This document shows, one piece after another, positions 42,701-50,448 of a stretch of 64,000 nucleotides of DNA. The notes under the pieces were generated by a model. That model searched no databases. It worked only from the letters and a program-made list of their open reading frames with translations, and was not told where the DNA came from. Positions within the stretch are counted from its first letter, which is position 1. Each line of letters starts with the position of its first letter. The translations under genes and the position numbers were made by a program. The stretch spans positions 496,001 to 560,000 of the forward strand of contig OY755187.1 of assembly GCA_963576735.1 (NCBI GenBank). Direction: 5' to 3'. Source of the DNA: Bedellia somnulentella. Lineage: Eukaryota; Arthropoda; Insecta; Lepidoptera; Bedelliidae.

Positions 42701-42874
42701 CTGGTATCTTTCGCATAACAAGGCGGCGGACACCACGGCCACCGCATCGTCCCCTCCAGCCCCTCTGGTCTCTCCTGTTTCCCCTTGGGCCTCTGAGGTC
42801 TCATCCCGCCCATATAAAGCGTCTAATCCAGCTTGTAATCGCGCGTATACGCCGCATTCGTGACGGCAGCCGTT
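36511..42874 (-). CDS. Tsc1: Tsc1 (hamartin), C-terminal coiled-coil part (5 exons)
   Basis: Exons 42874-42659, 41978-41778, 40611-40402, 38356-38100 and 36703-36511 join in phase (0, 0, 0, 2) into about 358 residues and a TGA. Motifs follow the order in hamartin: LLCERYQRE...RRLLGK, then RRELLVLGE, then RVHELESLLANREHSL. The corresponding human segments, as I remember them, are LLYERFKRQ...RRLLRK, NRQLLVLGE and RILELESHLAKKDHLL. Heptad patterns rich in Glu, Arg, Ala and Leu indicate a long coiled coil; the last 60 residues are Pro/Gly/Ser-rich. Hamartin with TSC2 and TBC1D7 turns off Rheb and so TORC1 growth signalling. The N-terminal two thirds should lie at higher coordinates but are not seen. 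Introns hold SINEs, Helitrons and S1 repeats. Confidence 0.85.
37000..37150 (+). mobile_element. RTE-like LINE, end of RT and 3' tail
   Basis: A frame reads DVDEAREVCQDHTKWRSIVY then YPNGK and stop, followed by GGGAAATAATGGCGTGGG and TATATG. This identifies the short TATATG-ended tails elsewhere as ends of the same LINE type. Confidence 0.6.
37165..37252 (-). mobile_element. S3 SINE head
   Basis: In reverse: GACACTATAGCTCAATTGGC, GGGTTCGATACCC and the TTTCTTTCCTTTATTTAT body. Confidence 0.65.
37262..37528 (-). repeat. S1 copy, full length
   Basis: TATACTCACGGCTGTGCATCC to CTAAGCCGACACTACACAGC, with a short AAGAAAG expansion inside. Confidence 0.85.
37538..38083 (-). mobile_element. Non-autonomous Helitron, 546 bp
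   Basis: On the minus strand it begins TCTACACTAATATTATAAAG and ends with a short hairpin region CCGTGCGAAGCCAGGGCGG, then CCACTAG. Flanking bases are A and T, as Helitron insertion requires. It sits in a Tsc1 intron, 17 bp from the donor of exon d. No Rep/helicase frame. Confidence 0.85.
38100..38356 (-). CDS. Tsc1: Tsc1 exon d
   Basis: The acceptor is CTCATTACAG and the donor GTATTT. It encodes ERIETERIPSWS, a Ser/Thr/Asn linker, then a second coiled coil with HELESLLANREHSLQDL and KYRALLHVT, ending in phase 2. A Helitron terminus lies about 17 bp past the donor. Confidence 0.8.
38390..38575 (+). mobile_element. S3 tRNA-headed SINE
   Basis: Leader AAAGGATAGAAGAATTTCGC, head GACACGGTAGCTCAATTGGC and GGGTTCGATTCCC, body CTTTCCTTTATTTATTC. 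It is in the Tsc1 intron before exon d. Confidence 0.8.
38820..38965 (+). mobile_element. S3 tRNA-headed SINE
   Basis: Same head and body as the copy 430 bp upstream, with small changes in the anticodon-arm region. 38966-39240 shows no other feature. Confidence 0.8.
39240..39350 (+). mobile_element. RTE-type LINE 3' fragment
   Basis: GAAGCGTTTGTCCAGCAGTGG followed by ATTTCTATTGG, the common lepidopteran RTE end. Confidence 0.6.
39395..39625 (-). repeat. S1 copy
   Basis: ACATACATATACCTAGAAGG to CTAAGCCAACACTACACAGC. 39665-39800 after it looks like an inverted LINE 3' UTR (A-rich tail on the minus strand). Confidence 0.8.
39945..40303 (-). mobile_element. S2 SINE, most complete copy
   Basis: On the minus strand: tRNA-like head GATAGTCCAGTGGGTAGAAC and GAGTTCCAATCCTGG, body GTGAGGGAAAACATCGTGAG, CGGCGATAGGCCTGCCCC, and 3' end CCTTCGGGG...GGCGTGAACGTTTATG. 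About 360 bp. This copy defines the S2 family. Confidence 0.85.
40402..40611 (-). CDS. Tsc1: Tsc1 exon c
   Basis: The acceptor is TTTCCCAAG and the donor GTATGT. The 70 codons are alanine-rich coiled coil (ARALAAEEASQKASRELSG) and include RRELLVLGERERKLAEALQ, the counterpart of the hamartin LLVLGE segment. Confidence 0.8.
40738..40932 (-). repeat. S1 copy with internal deletion
   Basis: Opens TATACTCACGGCTATATTTCC; about 45 bases before the CTAAGCGGGCACTACACGGC end are missing. Confidence 0.8.
41212..41753 (-). repeat. S1 copy with nested SINE pair
   Basis: S1 from TATACTTACGGTTATGA to CTAAGCCGACACTACACAGC, interrupted between 41428 and 41724. The copy ends just before Tsc1 exon b. Confidence 0.85.
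41429..41723. mobile_element. Inverted S3 SINE pair with 13-bp target duplication
   Basis: AGTGCTATTCTAA lies on both sides (41416-41428 and 41724-41736). Inside, one S3 unit is reversed (GACACAGGCGGGATTCGAAC) and runs head to head into a partial forward unit (GGGTTCGATTCCCGCCAGTG) ending in the CATGAGATTTTCATG tail. Confidence 0.8.
41778..41978 (-). CDS. Tsc1: Tsc1 exon b
   Basis: It lies between a CTCCTCAG acceptor and a GTAAGT donor: 67 codons, phase 0 at both ends. It reads VREARAHELQNCELRDRV and continues as charged coiled coil to ERALRAAAE. An S1 repeat with a nested SINE pair ends only about 25 bp beyond the donor. Confidence 0.8.
42300..42389 (+). repeat. S1 3' fragment
   Basis: CTTCCAAAGGTAGCTGGGG through CTGGCTACCTC to GCCGCGAGTATATGTA; cut by a Helitron. 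Confidence 0.6.
42390..42644 (+). mobile_element. Non-autonomous Helitron
   Basis: Begins TCCTTACTAATATTATAAT after an A. Ends with a GCGGGCAAAGCCGTGG hairpin and GAAAGCTAC, where CTAC stands in place of CTAG. It ends 15 bp from the Tsc1 exon a donor. Confidence 0.75.
42659..42874 (-). CDS. Tsc1: Tsc1 exon a (first visible)
   Basis: On the minus strand a TTTTTTACCAG acceptor precedes AACGGCTGCCG and the donor is GTATTT. The 72 codons run from NGCRHECGVYARLQ through a Gly/Glu-rich loop to LLCERYQRETHAERARRLLGK. This last part is the most recognisable hamartin segment. Confidence 0.8.
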
Positions 42875-42979
42875 CTGGTAAAAAAAGAAAGTTATGATTT
42901 TAGTGTATGTATGGGGGCAATGTTAAATTATATTCTAGAATCTAGATTCTAGATGGTTATGAAAATATTTGTAATTGAC

Positions 42980-43285
42980 ATACATACATATACTCACGGC
43001 TATAAATCCCTAGATTTAATTTAATAGCCAAATATTCGGAATATGAAAGTCCTCCGCCACCTTTGGAAGCTGAGTGGGGAAATTGTAAAATAAAGGTTTT
43101 TGGTGATGGGTCTCGAGCCGCATTTACCAAAGATCACCTAATAAGCCCCAATATCCTAGATAAAAGATAAAAAATATTTATTTCAAAATAAAAAGAATTG
43201 TTCTCTATTTTTTGAACGCCTCTTACGAACACCCAGGGGAAGAAATGGGATAGTGCTATTCTAAGCCGACACTACACAGCTATGT
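42980..43285 (-). repeat. S1 copy with LINE-tail insertion
   Basis: S1 TATACTCACGGCTATAAATC...CTAAGCCGACACTACACAGC, broken at about 43157-43216 by an A-rich segment with TATTTATTTCAAAATAAA that looks like a very short LINE 3' end. Confidence 0.75.
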
Positions 43286-43619
43286 AATTTGTAAAGTAAA
43301 TTATAAACTTAATGATTATCATTTTCTTTGTCTTCCTGTGTCGGAAAGGCGTTTTTTTTGGAAAGAACACCAGAAGAAACTGGGAGTCATCTATTTTAAG
43401 CCAAACGAAGTTAAATTTGTCTTGAAAACCAAAATTGATGTTGGTACACGGCTATTCTACTAAACAGTATTTCATTGCTGTACTGAATAAAGTTATACTT
43501 TCACTATATTGTCCCACATGAAAAAATATTTGCAATGAGAGAGATGAGCAATTTTTTTATCGATCTTTATTGTTTAAGAGACTTTTTCCGCAAATCAACA
43601 TTTGCTATGCACCTCCTAC

Positions 43620-43855
43620 TACCTACATATCTCATCATCATCATCATAATCATCATCATCATCATCATCATCATTATCATAGATAATAACCAATAGAAGT
43701 CCACTGCTGGACATAGGCTTCCCCTAAAGACTGGTCCTGCGCTGCCCTCAACCAACAACTTTCTGCGATTTTCACCAAATCATTGGTCTACTTTACGAGA
43801 GCCCTACCCACACTGCGTCGTGCGGTACATATAGTACGAACCTTTACGGTACTAT
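43620..43855 (-). mobile_element. RTE-type LINE 3' end with (ATC)n tail
   Basis: A CATCATCAT microsatellite (43628-43675) adjoins GAAGTCCACTGCTGGACATAGG, typical of lepidopteran RTE tails. The Met-rich frame here is only the microsatellite. Confidence 0.7.
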
Positions 43856-43915
43856 ATACCTCACATGTTTTCATGAACAAAAAGATTTAAACTATATATA
43901 TAATACTGTATATGA

Positions 43916-44083
43916 TGTGAGAAAATCAATAACGCAGTATATTAAGCGAAATGTTTTAATTAATAACTTAGAAAAATGTAGCTTCTATAACACAGACAAG
44001 ACAGAGTACGCCACACAGTTTTTAGTGTTGCCCAATATTAAAATATAAGATAAGGGTGGAGTTACATTGTTCTATTTCCAACA
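43916..44083 (-). repeat. Copia 3' LTR
   Basis: On the minus strand it starts TGTTGGAAATAGAACAATG and ends TTGATTTTCTCACA. A purine-rich GAGTGGGGG sits immediately before it, the likely polypurine tract. The 5' LTR is lost in or beyond the gap. Confidence 0.7.
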
Positions 44084-44197
44084 CCCCCACTCAATGTAAT
44101 TACACCTACTTAGTTTAGCCTTTAACTAATAATAAATGCTTTTATAATAAAACAAAAAAAATAACACCATATTAGATATTTACTTAAAACCTAAAAT

Positions 44198-46674
44198 CTA
44201 ATAATCATTACCACCTACACATTTTCCTAAGAAATAAGTCATCAACTCCTTACTCAATGATTTTGTAAGCATATCTGCAGGTTGATCACTCGTTTTGATA
44301 TATTTCACACACACCTTTTTATCTTTAATTAACTCTTTAATAAAGTGGTAACGTATATCAACATGTTTCAAACGTTTGACAGTATCAGTACAAGCAACAA
44401 ATATAGCAGATTGATTATCACAATATATGGTTACTGGACACACATTTTTTATATTAAAATCATGTAACAAATTGACAAGCCAGCAGGCTTCACTTGCAGC
44501 CATACTAATAGCAACATATTCAGACTCTGTTGAAGATAAACTCACAGACACCTGTTTCTTAGAACACCAGGAAATTAAACAATTTGAAAATTTAAACAAG
44601 TAGCCTGTTGTTGACTTTCTATCATTTAGATCACCCCCCCAGTCAGCATTACAGTACCCTTCTAAACTTTTATTATTACACTTATATATCAACTTAAAAT
44701 CTAGACTATATTTAATATAACGCAGCACTCTTTTTAGGGCACTCAACAACATATCACTTGCACATTTTTGATATCTGCTTAACAAAGACACAGTAAAACA
44801 TAAATCAGGTCTGGTGCCAGATACAGCATACATCAGACATCCTATTATTTGCCTACCCAACTTCTCAACATTCTTATCTACTGTACCATCATATTGAAAA
44901 AGTTTCAAATTAATTTTTTGATCTATTGGTGTAGACATAGGCCTACAATTATCCATGCTAAATCTTTTTAATACATTTTCTAAATACTTTCTTTGACTCA
45001 GTTCAGTAATTCCTGTTTCTAGATTTTGTTTTATAGTTATACCTAAATAATCAGTTACAAGTCCTAAATCTTTCATCTTAAATTGTGTATTCAATACATG
45101 TTTTATCTGTTTTACTAAAATATTGCTAGATCCAAAAATCAAAACATCATCTACATATAATAGTAAATAAATTTGTTGACCATCAACATGCTTAGTATAA
45201 AGACAAGAGTCACAATTTGATCTCACAAAACCTTCTTTAATCATTACATCACTGAATTTAGTGTTCCAACATTTTGGTGATTTTTTGAGACCATATAGGG
45301 ATTTATTTAATTTTACAGTACAGTTTTTACCCAAATATGTTCCTTCTGGCAGTATAATATAAACATTTTCATTAATATTACCATACAAAAATGCTCCGAT
45401 CACATCCATTTGAAAAATTGGCAGATTAAGTTTAGTTGCAATCACTATAAAGAGCCTAACGGTTGATAACTTTGCAACAGGAGCATAACATTCATTTAAG
45501 TCTAAAATATCATCTTGTTCGAACCCCCTAGCAACTAACCTTGCTTTGTATTGAGGACAATTTTGGTCGCCCCTTTTAATTTTAAATACCCATTTGCTAC
45601 TTACAACTTTTTGGTTTTCTGGTACATCACATATTTCCCAAGTATTGTTTTCTTCTAATGTTTGCATTTCTTTGTCAATAGCTTCTTTCCACTTGCTGCT
45701 GTCACTCCTCATCATAGCCTCTGCATATGTCACTGGTTCACTTTGCTCACTAATAACATTTTGACATTGATAGTAAACAGGTGGTTTCCTTACCCTTTTG
45801 CTGGGTTCTCTTTGAGATGCATCAATTATTGACTCCACTGAAGAATCACTTTCTTCACTAGGGATATATTCAGAGTCTTCTGACATACTTGCAGTCACCA
45901 TAGTGTCATCTAGCTCATCTGATGTTGTTTCTGATTCATCTCTCATCTCTTTCACATCATTAGTTTCTTCACCACTTTCTTGAGAACAATTCAATTTAAT
46001 GTCCACATCACTATTCTTACATTTTTGTTTATCTTCTATGAAAACTATATCGCGCTTAATTTCTACATCCTTTTTATGTGGGAAATATATTCTATAACCT
46101 GTCAATATAATAAAGTATTTTGATCCTCCCACTGACATAACCTCCATAGGGCCGCAGGTGTCTGCATGAATTAATTCACATGTTTTCGTAGTAATTGTTT
46201 CACTATTTCCAAACGGCAACCTATGTATTTTTCCTTCCAAATAACTCTCACACCTTAAAGCAGGCATTTGTTTTATGTCAATGTCATTTTTCTGCAGTAT
46301 TTGTCTTACATATTGAAAGTTTTGGTGTGCTAATCGTTCATGCCACTCTTGCAGTGTCGTTTTAACTTTCTTAGCCACATTCACCACTTTATTTTTATAG
46401 CGAAACTCCAAGTAGTATGAATTTCCAACTCGATTTGCAATCGCGCACACTTCATTGTTTTTATATAATTTGCAGGAGTGTTCATCCGTCAACATGACAT
46501 AACCTTTGTCCGACACACAGTTCACAGCAAACAGATTTGTCTTTAATTCTGGAACTTTGGTTATAACAAATTTGTCAGATATATCTTCACCCAATTGTTT
46601 AAGTTGATTTTGTAACTCTTGTATTTTGGATAAGAATGTAGACATTTCAGTCCCTGTTTCATATTTGAATTGAA
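44198..46674 (-). pseudogene. Copia pol remnant (gag end, pre-integrase, RT, RNase H)
   Basis: From the N-terminus: a gag piece FQFKYETGTEMSTFLSKI; the GAG-pre-integrase region LHEWHERLAH-like (WHERLAHQNFQYV); the first residues of the integrase core (HADTCGPMEVMSVGGSKYF); an abrupt jump to GYRIYFPHKKDVEIKRDIVF, which normally follows the core; then RT with SSKWVFKIKR, ARLVARGF, FQMDVIGAFLYG, catalytic YVDDVLIFG, and RNase H with ADWGGD, SSTESEYVA and HVDIRYHFI. It ends at 44198. Two internal deletions keep the frame. A one-base shift in an A/T run near 46674 separates it from the upstream gag. Confidence 0.85.
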
Positions 46675-46907
46675 AAAAAACGTTGCTGAACCATATGGAT
46701 ATTTGTTTCTGTTTTTTGTTCATAAACACTCTGCAGCTTTCTCCACATTTCAGCTGAAGTAGCACATGAAATAACATGTATCATGACGTTTTCAGTCATT
46801 CTTGTAACCAACAGTGTTTGTGCCTTCGCATCTTTGTTTTCCCAAACTATTTGATGAGCGGGGTCTTCGGGTTTCAGAGCTCGTCCTTCGACAATATCCA
46901 GCCATCC
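46675..46907 (-). pseudogene. Copia gag fragment
   Basis: The frame reads GWLDIVEGRALKP, NKDAKAQTLLV, SAEMWRKLQSVYE and HMVQQRFF, the usual Copia gag helices. It is cut by the N run at one end and by a homopolymer frameshift at the other. Confidence 0.8.
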
Positions 46908-47107
46908 NNNNNNNNNNNNNNNNNNNNNNNNNNNNNNNNNNNNNNNNNNNNNNNNNNNNNNNNNNNNNNNNNNNNNNNNNNNNNNNNNNNNNNNNNNNNN
47001 NNNNNNNNNNNNNNNNNNNNNNNNNNNNNNNNNNNNNNNNNNNNNNNNNNNNNNNNNNNNNNNNNNNNNNNNNNNNNNNNNNNNNNNNNNNNNNNNNNNN
47101 NNNNNNN
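46908..47107. other. Assembly gap, 200 N
   Basis: Exactly 200 unknown bases, a conventional placeholder size. It separates a Copia gag fragment from the middle of an S1 repeat. Confidence 0.98.
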
Positions 47108-47325
47108 AAGGGGTAGCCAGAGCTAAGGAATCAGAAATTCCTCAGCCACTTTTGGAAATGTGAGAAAAAAGATGGTAAAAATAAAGGTTGTCAGTGATGG
47201 GTCTCCAACCACATCGCCTAAAAATCTCTTAAAAACCCCAATACCGTTAGTCGCCTCTTACGTACACCCACCGGAAGAAACGGGGTAGTGCTATTCTAAG
47301 CCGACACAACACGGCAAACATCGAA
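47108..47325 (-). repeat. S1 copy (start lost in the gap)
   Basis: GGGGTAGCCAGAGCTAAGG to CTAAGCCGACACAACACGGC. Confidence 0.85.
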
Positions 47326-47689
47326 TATTTACACTTACATCCATTCACCTTTGTGTTCATAAACTGTAATGACTGTACCTATTTATTAAAATACTGTCTG
47401 TTAAACACCTGCCTGTATGTATACAATAAAGTGTTTGAAAAAAGAAATCCAGTTATTCGCTGGGTGCAAAGTAGGGGGTGGGGCAACTCGAAACGATCAC
47501 AGCGCGCACTGTGGCAAAAAAAGGAACATTCGGCGGCTAATCAAGTGTAAAATATTCATAGTATTAAAATTTACAAATAATGCCAAGTTAATATATTTTC
47601 GCGTATCGGAAATGAAGGAAAAACATTCATCTGCAATATTTATGCACATAGTGGCAAAGATATATGTAATTGTGAAGTTCAAATTGAAA

Positions 47690-48295
47690 TATCAAGCAAT
47701 TCGAAGATTATCAAGTTTGGCAAAAAAAAACCAAGCACCAAGAATGTAATACTATTGTAAAGACTTTCACTCATCAAGCAACCTTGCTTGCAAATGCCGG
47801 CTTGCTTTCATCCAAATTACAGTAACACTAGAGCCATTATTGATGGTTCAGAGTTTTAAGTAGAAATACCATCTACAGTTGATTATCGTGTGTGGTGCTA
47901 CAAGAAAGGATTTACTGCAAAGGTGCTCATAGGTATAACACCCGGAGGCTTCATTTCCTTTATATCAAAAGTGGCCGGTGCGTGGAAGGAAAGCTATGCT
48001 CAAATAACAGTTGAATCAGGATTGTTGATTATAGGTATTTAGAAAATGGAGACATTGTTTTGGCTGACAAAGGATTTCCACAAATAAAGAAAATTTTAGA
48101 TGAAAGTGGATAAGAAATAGGAATTGTTATGCCACCTTTTCGAAGTGATAAAAGGGAATTTTCAAGAGATGAGACAGATGCTACTTACATCGGTATCGCT
48201 TGGGTTAGGATTCATGTCGATAATGCAACGGCTGAGACTTTATTAAAACTTGTTTGTCATACAGATCATATTTTGCATATTTGTTGTGTATAAGT
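47690..48295 (+). pseudogene. DDE transposase relic (THAP/DDE_Tnp_4 type)
   Basis: Across three frames the order is IIDGSEF (first catalytic Asp), a stop, IPSTVDYRVWCYKK, KVLIGITPGGFISFISK, QITVESGLL, then GDIVLADKGFP (second Asp), MPPF, and VRIHVDNA. This is the pattern of the DDE domain in THAP/IS4-like insect transposases. At least two stops and one frameshift make it dead. No terminal repeats were found. 48296-49285 has no feature I can name. Confidence 0.7.
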
Positions 48296-49284
48296 AAATT
48301 TGCAGAACTCAATAAAACAAAATATATAACACAATTTAATTTTATTTAAGAACACAATAATAGAACAGAACAATATACTTTAACAGATAAATCAACAACA
48401 GTATTCACCTAACTTCATATTTTTTATAGATTTATTATGTTTTTACCAGTAAAAGAATGCTTTGGCAGAATCTGTTTATTATTATTTTAAGATTTAATTT
48501 CTTTCACATCTTGCCCATGTTGAGCTAAAACTAATTTTCTTCCTTATATTGTCGTTTGTAGTTGGAAAGTGAAGTCGTGTGTTATTGCTTGGAATCCAGT
48601 TTCTATAATTAATTTGGCCATATTTAACTGAAAATACATAAAAAGAGTTCATTACTTACAACAATACAGTCATAAATTATCATCTGCAATATTTATAAAA
48701 TGTATTATTCGATTACATTTATTTCTGTACTTACTTCTGGTGAAGTCAGCGATGAGAAAGTCCGTGTATACTATCTGTAATTTATTTATTGTCATTCTAA
48801 ACGGGTAATACAAAACATCAGCGTTATTATCGACGCTATAGATTTACATGATCAAATAGAATATATATAAATTATAATACTTTCTTGAAATTATTTGTTT
48901 GTTTACAGCCGCCCATTTGACATTTCAATGTCCGCCATAATTGTGAACGCTAGTTGGCGGTGCCGTCGCGCACCCAGCGAATTTACTCGAGTCTTGCAAG
49001 TTTATTAGAAAACATATAGAACTATATTCTCCGATGGTCTGCAATAATAAATGTATTATAGTATTTTCTAAAACTTCCACGATTGCAAATTATAATTGAA
49101 ACAACTTTTGACTTTCGGATATTTTAATCGCGTGTTATTACATGGTTTGTTAAAGCCTGACGTTTTGAAAACTTTTCAGTTATCATGGTCACGGGAAGAC
49201 TGAGGTGTTATTTGTCATTATGCAGTACTATAAAATTATTAATACTAACTTCCTTCACAAAATTTTAAGTTACATTTGCGTTTA

Positions 49285-49600
49285 ATATTTGCAAGTACAA
49301 AAAGAGCTAATGTTATCTGGGGTCTTGCTAGTGTTCTTCCCTTGCTTGGTTGTGTTAATGATCGGGTTCCAAGCAGGTGGTAATTGCCAACAATCATCTC
49401 TATTGAAATTTGGATGTTTCTTTATTTCAATAGATTCGCGTATCATTCTAGGTATCAATCGATTCTCTTTTGCTAGAATTGTAGGTTTGTCAAACCGCAT
49501 GTGGTGGTTTGGCTTATCGAAGGTGTGTTCACATAAAGCAGATCTTCCAGGACGCCTTTTCTTCATATCAGCAATATGTCCTGGAAGATCTGCTTTGTGT
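49285..49600 (-). pseudogene. Penelope-like element GIY-YIG domain fragment
   Basis: On the minus strand: SALCEHTFDKPNHHMRF, TILAKENRLIPRMIRESIEI, KKHPNFNRDDCWQLPPAW and NPII. The Glu of RESIEI and the N-R-[DE]-[DE]-G/C...L-P-W ending are typical of the C-terminal part of Penelope GIY-YIG endonucleases; a Gly has become Cys. RT is absent. Confidence 0.65.
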
Positions 49601-49651
49601 GAACACACCTTCGATAAGCCAAACCACCGCATGCGTTTTGACAAACCTACA
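49480..49651. repeat. Long hairpin: 74-bp inverted copies of Penelope sequence
   Basis: Arms 49480-49553 and 49578-49651 are inverted with about three mismatches around a 24-base spacer. Both encode the FDKPNH...CEHTF part, so both strands show a similar frame. A T-arm-like CTCAGGTTCAAATCCCTGAG follows at about 49680. Confidence 0.85.
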
Positions 49652-50039
49652 ATCATGTCCAAATGGGATATCTCAACAGGTCTCAGGTTCAAATCCCTGA
49701 GGAGTAATTTATTTTTATATAACTTTTTTGTGGCCTGTGTTCTTGTATTGCCAGCTTTGAATAGCACTATCCTCTTAATAGGCTATTATTTTTCACGCTA
49801 AATAGGCGCATTGTAGATGTCGATTTGTGGAAAATACCCGTTCACTACGCAACATAATGGTTATATTCTTGTGTTATTAATAAATAAATAGAATAATGCA
49901 TAATATTAACACGTCTTTTCTGTAGCCATATAAGGTTTAATGTTATTCATTATTTCTATAGAAAATATTTGTATTTGTATAGTTAGTAGCCTTTGTTTAT
50001 AAGATAGCTATTTATAACACAATAAACTAAAATAAATCA

Positions 50040-50150
50040 CTAAGCAATAAAAAAAATCCAAACCAGTGGGACTCGAAGCCACGACTTCCCCATTTAATTG
50101 ATTGATACTGATCCCCACATGAGGTTTTCACGCAAAACAAAGCCTAATTA
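50040..50150 (-). mobile_element. SINE fragment with S3-like tail
   Basis: GTGGGACTCGAAGCCACGAC resembles a reversed tRNA T-arm. CCCCACATGAGGTTTTCACG is the S3 tail word. It ends just before the AIF exon. Confidence 0.45.
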
Positions 50151-50166
50151 AATAAACAAATTTCAG

Positions 50167-50448
50167 CACCAAAGCATGTTCTGGAGCGACCTGGCGCCCG
50201 ACCTGGGATATGAAGCGATAGGAATGGTTGACTCATCGCTGCCCACCTTCTCTGTGTTTGCCAAGAGTGCCGTTCAAGGCACCCAGGCCGTGACTGAGGA
50301 AGGTGGACAGGCCTCGGCCTCGGCTTCGGCCTCTCTCCCTGCGGAGGCCCATACTTTCCAGCGAGGCGTTGTTTTGTATGTTCGTGAACGTCGAGTAGTT
50401 GGAGTGCTATTGTGGAACCTGTTCAATAGGATGCATATTGCCAGGAAG
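50167..50448 (+). CDS. AIF: AIF penultimate exon
   Basis: The acceptor is AAATTTCAG and the exon opens with CAC CAA AGC ATG TTC TGG. Near 50310-50340 a short GGCCTC/GGCTTC repeat encodes alternating Ala and Ser in the surface loop. It ends at AAG before GTTGGT. Confidence 0.85.

Larger units (their letters stand above)
43916..46907 (-). mobile_element. Ty1/Copia LTR retrotransposon, internally deleted
   Basis: A single LTR lies at the left. Pol is on the minus strand, and a gag fragment runs into the assembly gap at 46908. The protease, the end of gag and the integrase core are missing without breaking the frame. Confidence 0.85.

Noticed and set aside
43567..43758. Frame with a long methionine run
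   Set aside because: It is a CAT microsatellite at an RTE tail.
46776..47126. Frames running through the N gap
   Set aside because: They consist of unknown residues.
49289..49801. A + strand frame of 170 codons
   Set aside because: It results from the inverted repeat mirroring the minus-strand Penelope frame.
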